Of a DNA stretch of 64,000 nucleotides, positions 33,118 through 41,639 are shown in pieces. The stretch lies in assembly GCF_028640845.1 (NCBI RefSeq), contig NC_080540.1, positions 283,296,524 to 283,360,523 of the forward strand. The letters are read 5' to 3'. Below the pieces are notes generated by a model, which did not search any database, was not told the origin of the DNA, and was given only the letters and a program-made list of their open reading frames with translations. Source of the DNA: Ahaetulla prasina. Lineage: Eukaryota > Chordata > Lepidosauria > Squamata > Colubridae. The position numbers and the translations under genes are program-made. How positions within the stretch are numbered: position 1 is the stretch's first letter; every line of letters begins with the position of its first letter.

Positions 33118-33390
33118 GGATGGATGGGTGGGTGGGTGGATGATGGGTGGTTGGTTAAATGGATGATGGATGGATGGATGGATGGATGGATGGATGGATG
33201 GATGGATGGATGGATGGATAGATGGATGGGTGGCTGGCTGGCTGGCTGGCTGGATGATGGGTGGTTGGTTGGATGGATGGATGGGGGGATGGATGGATGA
33301 TGGGTGGGTGGGGGGATGGTTGGAAGGATATGGATGGAAACAGACAGACAGACAAATAGATGATGGACGGACAGACAGACAGACACTCTT
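33036..33390 (+). repeat. Compound (GATA)n-(GGAT)n-(ACAG)n satellite
   Basis: About 20 GATA units (33036-33116) change into GGAT and GGCT variants (33117-33320) and end in ACAG units (33340-33384). All frames here stay open only because of periodicity. Confidence 0.97.
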
Positions 33391-33954
33391 AAATTACTTG
33401 TCCTATATCAGCCCTTGACTATCCAGCCCAAGAAACTTGCTCCAGCCCAAGAAACTTGCTCAAGATTAGCTATAAGCTTTATTGAGTTAGACTGTACTAC
33501 TGAATCTTGCATGTCTGATTTCCCTCTTATACCCAAGGAAATCAGAGAGAATCCAACCTAAGTTTCTTTGTAATAGTATCTCCTTTTCCAGGACTCAAGA
33601 TATGTTTCTGCCTCTTTTCTTTGTCTAATGACTTTTGAATATTTCCTTAAAGGCCAGTTCTATACACCTTTACATCCTCTATATAGAGAGTCATAGTAGT
33701 TTTCTGTCTTCTAACTGTAATCCCTGAAACAACCTTGACAAGTGGTTTGAGTTGAAGAGGTAAGAGTGAGCACTCCAAATCATCTAATGAGTTCCATGAC
33801 TTGGAGGCATTGAATTGGATATTTACCCAGCATGGATCAATCAACATGGCTTGCAAGTTTAGGCTAAATCAGGTTCCCTCAACCTTGGCAGTTTTAAGAT
33901 ATGTAGACCACCTCCCAGAATTCTGCCCAAATAGATTAGAAGTTGGTAAGGCTA
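33391..33954. other. No recognised gene
   Basis: A 20-bp unit, ccagcccaagaaacttgctc, is duplicated in tandem at 33422-33461. Bases 33875-33925 look like half of a hAT family A MITE ('tcaaccttggcagttttaag'). Confidence 0.5.
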
Positions 33955-34312
33955 GGACACGGTGGCTCAGTGGCTAAGATGCTGAGCTTGTCGATCGAAA
34001 GGCTGGCTGTTCAGCGGTTCGAATCCCTAGTGCTGCGTAATGGGGTGAGCTCCCATTACTTGTCCCAGCTTCTGCTAACCTAGCAGTTTGAAAGCACGTA
34101 AAAAATGCAAGTAGAAAAATAGGGACCACCTTTGGTGGGAAGGTAACAGCCTTTCCTGCGCTTTTGGCATTTAGTCATGCCGGCCACATGACCATGGAGA
34201 TGTCTTCGGACAGCGCTGGCTCTTCGGCTTTGAAACAGAGATGAGCATCGCCCCCTAGAGTCAGGAACGACTAGCACATATGTGTGAGGGGAACCTTTAT
34301 CTTTACCTTTAA
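33955..34312 (+). mobile_element. Sauria-type SINE, full length
   Basis: Head 'acggtggctcagtggctaag' and 'ggttcgaatccctagtgctg' (box A and B), body 'gaaaaatagggaccaccttt' and 'catgccggccacatgaccat', tail 'gaacctttatctttaccttt'. All expected segments are present in order. This family is squamate-specific. Confidence 0.92.
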
Positions 34313-35006
34313 GGATGAGGAACCATGGGTTAAAGAAATGCTTTCTCCCTCTATAGAGTTGCCCTGAACATATGCAAAACACAGAAGGAAGGAGAAACAG
34401 AATCAGGGCCTTCGTTTGCAGAAATGGGGTGTCTGAAACACGAGGTTTAATATAAAACAATCTCTCCAGGCTGCAATTTGAGCTCCTCCCAAATAATTCA
34501 ACTGGGTTGGGTTGTTGTTGTTTTTTTCATTCAGGCGCTCATTGATGAAATGGTACTTGACACACTGACTAGACTGGGAAGCACTCTTTAGAAAACCCAG
34601 CTCTTATTTCCAAAGACAAAGCATCAACTCTGTATGTTTGGAGGGGCATTCTGGTTACAAAATGCAGCTCATCCAAGCTGAATAAAAAACCACATTCAGA
34701 AGTGGCAGGCTGCAGAGGGGTGGCAGCGAGTTCAAACATTCACGAGAAAAAAAACAGGACTTTGTCCTTGGGAAACACAGATGGGCTCTTTCCCCCCCCC
34801 ACCAACCCCAGCCAGAGCAGCAAGAAGGGGGAAAAAAATTAACCAGCCCAGTCACTCTTCTTATACCCCTAGGCAGGCTGCGCCAATGAAAACCATTCTC
34901 CTGTTAGTATCTCTCTTTGAGTTTCCTGCCAAGATCTCCTGGTTTTCTTAGCCTTTTTTATTAAAAAGAAAAAACTTTCTGAGCTATGCTATCTATGCTC
35001 CAGGGT
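34313..35006. other. No recognised gene
   Basis: Short T, C and A runs; no named repeat or gene. Confidence 0.4.
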
Positions 35007-35636
35007 TCTGGAGGGTAAATCATATGCTTAGTCTTATGAAGAGAAGGCTAAAGGGAGACATGGTAGCCATCTTCCATACACTTGAGAGGCTGTTATGGGG
35101 AAGTAAAGGTAAAGGTTCCCCTTGCACATATGTGCTAGTTGTTCCCGACTCTAGGGGGCGGTGCTCATCTCCGTTTGAAAGCCGAAGAAGAGCCAGTGCT
35201 GTCCAAAGACGTCTCTGTGGTCATGTGGCCGGCATGACTAAACGCAAAAGGAGCACGGAACGCTGTTACCTTCCTACCAAAGGTGGTCCCTATTTTTCTA
35301 CTTGCATTTTTTACGTGCTTTCGAACTACTAGGTTGGCAGAAGCTGGGACAAGTCACAGGGAAGAGGGGGGTCAATTTATACTCCACAGCACCTGAGAGT
35401 AAGGCAAGAAGAAATGGGTAGAAGATCGATCCAACCTGGGAATAAGGAGATTTCCTGATAGAATAATGAATCAGTGGAACAGCCTGCCTCCTGGAGTTGT
35501 GCTTCAGTGCTCCATTGGTGGAGGTTTTCAAGAGAAGATTTGGGCAACCATTTGTCCAGGATGGTATAAGAACTTCTGCCTTGGGCAGAGGGTTGGACTA
35601 GAAGACCTCCAAACCCCATGATTCTATTATCCTATC
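35007..35636 (+). mobile_element. CR1 LINE 3' end, interrupted by a Sauria SINE
   Basis: CR1 C-terminal coding DNA ('cttagtcttatgaagagaag', 'agacatggtagccatcttcc') continues after the SINE with 'gggtcaatttatactccaca' and 'gaatcagtggaacagcctgc'. It ends with the CR1 3' UTR 'gttggactagaagacctcc' and a 'gattctatt' tail. Frame broken; older than the copy that follows. Confidence 0.82.
35103..35350 (-). mobile_element. Sauria-type SINE inserted in CR1, 5'-truncated
   Basis: Plus strand starts 'aggtaaaggttccccttgc' (the SINE tail) and runs to 'gttggcagaagctgggacaa', stopping before the tRNA head. Flanks 'tatggggaag' and 'cacagggaag' look like a diverged target duplication within CR1. Confidence 0.88.
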
Positions 35637-35639
35637 CTT

Positions 35640-36172
35640 GCCTTGAGGGATAGAATCAAGATTATGTGAAGTGTTAATGCCACTTTATAATGCCTTGGTA
35701 AGGCCACACTTGGAATTACTGCATTCAGTTTTGGTCGCCATGAAGAGCAACAAAGATGATTAGTAGACTGGAGGCTAAAATATATGAAGAATGGTGGCAG
35801 GAACTGTGTATGTCTAGTTTAATGAAAAGAAGGACTAGGGAAGACATGATAGCAGTATTCCAATATCTCAGGGGTTGCCACAAAGAAGAGGGAGTCAAAC
35901 TATTCTCCAAAGCACCTGAGGGTAGGACAAGAAGCAAGGGTGGAAACTAATCAAGGAGAGAAGCAACTTAGAACTAAGGAGAAATTTCCTGACAGTTAGA
36001 ACAATTAATCAGTGGAACAACTTGCCTTCAGAAGTTGTGAATGCTCCAAAACTGGAAGTTTTTAAGAAGATGTTGGATAACCATTTGTCTGAAGTGGTGT
36101 AGAGTTTCCTGCCTAAGCAGGGGGTTGGACTAGAAGACTTCCAAGGTCCCTTCCAAATCTGTTATTCATATT
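35640..36172 (+). mobile_element. CR1 LINE 3' end, second copy
   Basis: 'tttataatgccttggtaagg', 'tggtcgccatgaagagcaac' and 'gacatgatagcagtattcca' match the minus-strand CR1 at 28938-29621. It ends with 'gggttggactagaagacttc' and leads directly into the (TTCTA)n tract. Several frame disruptions. Confidence 0.85.
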
Positions 36173-36275
36173 CTATTCTATTCTATTCTATTCTATTCTA
36201 TTCTATTCTATTCTATTCTATTCTATTCTATTCTGTTCTATTCTGTTTTATTCTATTCTATTCTATTCTATCTTC
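36173..36275 (+). repeat. (TTCTA)n microsatellite
   Basis: About 20 units with a few variants (ttctg, tttta) following the CR1 end. Equivalent to (AATAG)n on the other strand. Confidence 0.96.
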
Positions 36276-36309
36276 CCAGCTGTATCAGGATAAACTTCCC
36301 CTCCCTTTG

Positions 36310-36705
36310 GTCAATTTCACCTGGGTCCCATCACCCATCTCCTTCCACTTATGACTGTATGACTGTAACTTTGTTGCTTGTATCCTTACGATTTATATTG
36401 ATATTGATTGTTTCCTGGTTGCTTATTTATACCCTATGACTATCATTAATCATTGATACCTATTATTGTTGTACCTTATGATTAATCATTAATCATAAGG
36501 TACAACAATAATACTATTATTGTTGTACCTTATGATTCTTGATGAATGTATCTTTTCTTTTATGTACACTGAGAGCATATGCACCAAGACAAATTCCTTG
36601 TGTGTCCAATCACACTTGGCCAATAAAAAATTCTATTCTATTCTATTCTATTCTATTCTATTCTATTCTATCCTATCCTATCCTATCCTATCCTATCTGT
36701 ATCAG
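36310..36705 (+). mobile_element. Snake1 LINE 3' end with an internal inverted repeat
   Basis: Family 3' UTR from 'cacctgggtcccatcaccca' to 'cacttggccaataaaaaatt', then a TTCTA/TCCTA tail to 36701. At about 36463-36535 the segment 'attgttgtaccttatgatta' is repeated, inverted and repeated again, which sister copies do not show. Confidence 0.88.
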
Positions 36706-36748
36706 CTTAGATTGTCCAGTTCTTCCTAGGGATTCAGGAGATCAGGCT

Positions 36749-36980
36749 GGAGTGGTGCGGTGGCCAAGAGATGGAGCTCTCACCTCATAATCAGGAGGCT
36801 GTGAGTTCGATCCTAGGTAGAGATATTTCTCTCTGAGCCCAATGAGAATATATCTGCTGAACAAATCTCTGCATTGGTGTCAGGAAGGGCATCCGGCCTG
36901 TAAATACTCTGCTAGCACCATTCAGTTGCCCAGACTCTACCCCACAAGGGATTATAGGCTCGTTAAATGAAGATGATGAT
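36749..36980 (+). mobile_element. tRNA-headed SINE with perfect 18-bp target duplication
   Basis: Head 'gtggtgcggtggccaagaga' and 'gtgagttcgatcctagg' (box A and B); body 'gtgtcaggaagggcatccgg', a motif seen in SINEs paired with RTE-type LINEs; tail (GAT)n. The duplication gattcaggagatcaggct lies at 36731-36748 and 36981-36998 with no mismatch, so the insertion is fairly recent. It differs from the other SINEs in this window. Confidence 0.9.
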
Positions 36981-36998
36981 GATTCAGGAGATCAGGCT

Positions 36999-37599
36999 AT
37001 TTGTCATTTGTCATTTACCACATGTAGGAGGTTGTGGGGAGGCTTGGAAAGTAATGGAAGGGAGATTAGACATAAACAATCAAGAGACAGAAGGGGGAAT
37101 CTCCTAGAAAATTATCTCATAAGTGGCAATTCAGCAAAGGTGACAAAGAAGAGTGTGCCTTAATTATAGCATTACACATTCTTTTTGCAGTTTCCAAGAT
37201 TCTGCATTGATTAGCATTAGTTTCCAAGATTCTGCATTGATTAGCATTAAACAGATCTTTTTGGAATATATATATATAGGAAGACTTCCTTCTGAAGTCT
37301 TGCTTCCTGGATCTTGCCCAGCTGTGTGGAAAATGACACCCTTTAAGGCTCCAGGCTAAACATTCTGAACCAGTTCTAAAATTTGGTCCTTTGGATGCAG
37401 CCCTGATCCTCAAGTCCTTCCATAAATGCAAGTTGCTCATGTTTTTCTTAATGTGGATTCAATGGTGGACTTGCATATTGCATAATTTGTTTAACCATCT
37501 TTTGTTAAAGCAATTGTGGCTGACCCGCCCATCACAGAAACCATAAACCAGAAGGTGCCCAATTTCTGGAGGCAGCATGGCACCAAGGACTGCTTATAA
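36999..37599. other. No gene; a 30-bp tandem duplication
   Basis: The unit starting tttccaagattctgcattga occurs twice head to tail at 37191-37220 and 37221-37249. A short TA run follows at 37268. No coding feature is recognised. Confidence 0.5.
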
Positions 37600-37805
37600 C
37601 ATATGGCTATCATTAAGTGTTGCATCATTAAGTGTTAAATTTGTACCCTCTGACTATCATTAAGAGTTGTAAGTGTTGTACCTTGGTGAAGGTATCTTTT
37701 CTTTTATGTACACTGAGAGCATATGCACCAAGACAAGTTCCAATCACACTTGGCCAATAAAAAATTCTATTCTATTCTATTCTATTTTATTCTATTCTAT
37801 TCTAT
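37600..37805 (+). mobile_element. Snake1 LINE 3' end with (TTCTA)n tail
   Basis: 'ctatcattaagtgttgcatc', 'gagagcatatgcaccaagac', 'cacttggccaataaaaaatt', tail at 37766-37805. A few bases of the UTR are duplicated near 37613-37640. Confidence 0.88.
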
Positions 37806-38017
37806 GTAAGGAGTTCAAAAATTGAATGGGATCAGCTAAATAGGATTGTTTTTAATAACTTTAAAACAGTTAAATATTGATATTTATTTTACTTAGATGA
37901 CAATCAGTCAGCCTCTGCAGATCCCCCAAACCTAAGCATCTGGTAGAAAACTACAGGAAAATACCAATAACATCAGCTAGATTTGAAAAATAGAAAAATA
38001 TCCCAAAAGAAGTCAAG

Positions 38018-38282
38018 TTCCTCTGGTGGTTCAGCGACTAAGTCTGTCTGTAATTAACACAGCTGCTTGCAATTACTGCAAGTTCAAGTTCCACCAGGCC
38101 CAAGGTTGACTCACCCTTCCATCCTTTATAAGGTAGGTAAAATGAGGACCCAGATTGCTGGGGGCAATAAAAGTTGACTTTGTATATAATATACAAATGG
38201 ATGAAGACTATTGCTTAACATAGTGTAAGCCGCCTTGAGTCTTCGGAGAAGGGCGGGATATAAATTCAAATTAAAAAAAAAA
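38018..38282 (+). mobile_element. tRNA-headed SINE with L2-like tail
   Basis: Same family as 24390-24652: 'cctctggtggttcagcgact', 'caagttccaccaggccc', 'tgaggacccagattgctggg', 'ccttgagtcttcggagaagg', A-rich tail. Confidence 0.9.
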
Positions 38283-38899
38283 GTTGTTGCTAAGAAAATT
38301 ACGTGGGTCCAACCATAAAGTTACCAGGAGTCAAACTCAATTACATGGAGTTAATTAACACATAATCTCTCCATATATTAAGTGTTCTATCACATTAAAC
38401 AAAAACACAAATTTGTGGTAATTTTCTAAAGCCGGTCTGATGGCCAAGGCTCTGGGCCTTTAGATTAAACATCTCTCCACCAATCATAGTTTAAAAGCAA
38501 CACTTTATAAACCACCCTGATGGGACTTACACAATTGTAAGTCCCATCAAAGGCCAAACCAAACAATCAGCACTCTGCTCCAGCTGAATGTGTACACCCA
38601 ACCTCTACAGATCAGCTATGCTGAAGACAAAAGAATAACATAAGATTTGTGGATCGAATATCTCCAACTCTTCCGGCAACTCAATACTTGCTCTCCCTGA
38701 ATTACAGGTTAATGAAAATAATACATAAAGAAACATGCAATTCAAAAGCATTGTGGGCAGACTTCAGGCTTTCAGATCTAATTTGCGGTTTGTTTATTTT
38801 TCTGAGTGAAACACAAGGCTAGGAATGCCCTGGCGAGTACAAAAGATTCAGGATTAAAGAAGGATGAACCCAGAAGACTTAGATTTACGCTCTTTCAAA
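38283..38899. other. No recognised gene; one short palindrome
   Basis: Bases 38519-38549 form a hairpin ('tgatgggactta' and 'taagtcccatca'). No other structure identified. Confidence 0.5.
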
Positions 38900-39535
38900 T
38901 CAATGTTCAGTTGAAGACACTTCCGCATAGACATTTGTTCCTGGACCAGCTTGATGTCACCCAGGGGCTCGTGTTTTGGATGCTATTCACATACCTGTCA
39001 AGGAGAACATCTTTTGTGGAGATGTGCATTATGGCCACATACGTATCCAAAAATCAAAACCCATCTTAAAGTTAAGGATGCAAAGACATCTTTTGGAGAC
39101 AAGGACAAAGAACAAATCACACATGGGTTGCTTCACAGATAACATAGATTAACTGCTTTGCCTGTGACAAAAACAATTTTAATGAAACCATTATGGCAAA
39201 ACAGAAGTCTCTGGAGAAAATTTGTGGAGCAAAACGATGCACAACCTGAAACAGGAGTTGGACACCATCTCCAAGGACCCTTTGAGAGTCACCATTAGAT
39301 TAATTCTATGACTCCCTCTCCCTCTCTCTCTCTGTAGCTATGAGAGAGAAAGAGAGAGAGAGAGAGGGAGGGAGGGAGGGAGGGAGATGGATGGATGTTC
39401 AGTCAAAGACACTTTCACATGGACATTTGTTCCTGGACCAGCTTGATGTTGCACAGGGGCTCATGTTCTGGATGCTATTCATACATCTATCAAGAAGAGC
39501 ATCTTTTGTGGAGATGTTGTGTAAGAAGTCAAGAT
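38900..39535. repeat. Unclassified dispersed repeat, copies 2 and 3 in tandem
   Basis: The segment 'gacatttgttcctggaccag...gagatgt' occurs at 38903-39025 and again at 39395-39520, about 490 bp apart. The intervening 39020-39335 matches copy 1 at 32695-33030. The tandem therefore shows one repeat period of about 490 bp. A (GA)n/(GGGA)n tract lies at 39342-39392. Not a family I recognise. Confidence 0.65.
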
Positions 39536-40499
39536 GGAATCCATGACCCTGTGATTGAAACCCTGCTGAATTTTACATTTGTTGAACATCCCCAGCTCTT
39601 GCGTCCATGGACATCCCTGCTTAACAATCTACTGCAAATCACAAAAACATCTACCAGACGTTTGTATTGCAAAAGACCTGAGGATTTACTGGCTAACAAG
39701 ATAAGGCAGATATGGATCTAACTTTGCTGGATGACACTGTTTAGCTCATACCCTTCATGTTAATCTTCCCCAACTTCCGACTCCCAGAATCCTCCAGCTG
39801 TTGCCTAGATTTCTGAGCTGTCCTACACCTCTGGAAGGTGTCTAAGTTGCAGAAGGTTGCACTACATTGGTAGCAAACAATTCAAGCATGTTCTATGAGA
39901 TTCTCCTAAACCTTGTTAAGCCAGGATCTGTATTTTGCTCCGAGCTGTCCTTCAACACAATGCAAAGTGGTCAAATCAAGAAGCTTATCGGTTCCTGTTT
40001 TTCTGGACTGAGAAGCTATTTTATCAGCTTTATAAAGCCGGAACTTTAGAAATGAACTTCAATAGATTATAATTTCCTGTTTAGGTCAACGCATAGTCTA
40101 TCCCTGATTGCAGCTTCTTGCAGAAAAGAGCCCCACAGGTAACGAAAAGTTTGGTACAGCTGAAGGAACCAAGATAGGATCATTGAAAACTGGTTGACTT
40201 TTTACTTAAGACAAGCGGTCCCCAAGCCCAATCTAAAAAGCTTGAGCTATACATCACAGAAGGCATTACAGTGGCTCTTGTGCCAGAGGGCAGCGTTCTG
40301 GATCCCGCAGGGTATTAACTACCTGAAACAATTCAACTGGATGGCACTTGACAGAAGCAGAAGCTCCAGAAAAAGAACAAGTCCATTTAGGAAGAATTTA
40401 TGCTGCAACTTGGGCATCAGTTCAACACCATTTCCAGAGTTCAGCTCCTTTTCCATTCGCTTCCCCTCCTCTGTAGGAGGGCAGAAGGGCTGATGACCG
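39536..40499. other. No recognised gene
   Basis: The open frame of 39395-39721 runs out of the repeat without a known domain. No named repeat is seen up to the CR1 tail at 40500. Confidence 0.4.
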
Positions 40500-40582
40500 T
40501 ATAGCAGGCTTGCCCATCTCCTGCATGAGCAGGGGGTTGGACTAGATGACCTCCAAGGTCCCTTCCAACTCTGTTACTGTAA
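40500..40582 (+). mobile_element. CR1 3' end fragment
   Basis: 'gcagggggttggactagatg' and 'acctccaaggtcccttccaa' are the conserved CR1 3' UTR. Severely truncated. Confidence 0.85.
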
Positions 40583-40925
40583 ACTCTATTGCTCTAGTGC
40601 TGAAATCTAGGGAATGGCTATCGAGCTGTCAAGACAAGGGAAAGTCTGCAAGGATTTCTGATAACTGACCAAAGCTCACTGAGAATGGGGCAGATTAATA
40701 ACTAAGCCATAATCTATCACAAACTGGATGAAAAAAAAATCCAGCTTTGATGCAGATTCCTATTATTTGTTAGCAATGTGAATACGCCCACGTTAAATAG
40801 AACAGTTGACTTAACGTGCACCATTTGAAATAAAACTAGAATGATCTTCTGCTCTAGAGCAGAGACTGTACAGTATCTAGTTCCAATTAGATTTCAGACA
40901 GCAACAGCAGAACAATACTTGATAT

Positions 40926-40998
40926 TGGTGGTGAAATTCAATTTTTTTTTACTACTGGTTCTGTGGGTGTGGCTTGGTGGGCTTGGTGTGGGTTTGGA
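40926..40998. mobile_element. hAT-like MITE family D, left fragment
   Basis: 'ttggtggtgaaattcaattt' to 'gtgtggcttggtgggcttgg', then unrelated sequence. Confidence 0.7.
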
Positions 40999-41092
40999 TA
41001 TTATCCTAAGCCATGATATGTTAGTTTACAGTGGAGTGAACTAGGCAGTGGTGAAATCTGAACTGGCTTACTATTGGTTCGCCAAATGCAAG

Positions 41093-41465
41093 TGTCAAGG
41101 TTCCAGAAAAACCTCCTCTGCATAAGAAAAACTCAGAAGCCATTGTCTTTCAGAGTTCTTTACTAGCATAAGGAAACTGGCACACGATGAGTTCCAAATT
41201 CCAAAACTGAACTTCCGGATTCTTTTCCCAGTTATACAAACCCCAAGAGTCCCACCCCCCTGACCCCTTTGCTGGTCACATGGTCCAACGTTCTTCCACT
41301 TTATTTGAAACCTCTTCTTGCCACGCCTTCTGCAGATGTGAACACAATCCGACCTTGACCGCTTGAAGAATGTTACCATACCCCTCAACCCCACTTCTCC
41401 CCCTCGGGGGAAAAATGTGGCAGCGTCTGGAAACCTAAGGCCTAGAATGGTTTCCAGGCCTGACA
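41093..41465 (-). mobile_element. Solo LTR, copy 1 (intact)
   Basis: TGTCA...TGACA ends and a perfect 5-bp duplication, gcaag, at 41088-41092 and 41466-41470. On the minus strand it has 'gtttgtataactggg' (TATA-like) and 'gctagtaaagaactctg' downstream. It is 373 bp. A 5-bp duplication fits Gypsy or ERV-L-type elements. No internal region remains, so it arose by LTR-LTR recombination. Confidence 0.9.
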
Positions 41466-41639
41466 GCAAGGTATGCACACGCACGAGCAGTGTATGCCAA
41501 AAGGAGACATGGGGTAAGTAGAACAGTGCGCAGGGGGGAGGTGATCAGTTGTGGCGCACGATCTTTTTTTTTTTTAATTAACTTTTAAAAGCATTATTTT
41601 TACAACCTATTCGGCCGAATAGGTTGTAAAAATAATAAT

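Noticed and set aside
33117..33320. CRISPR-like regular repeats
   Set aside because: Units are 4 bp with no spacers; this is a eukaryotic satellite.
33036..33418. Overlapping open frames with repeated IHPS, YLSI and DGWM words
   Set aside because: Pure consequence of tetranucleotide repeats.
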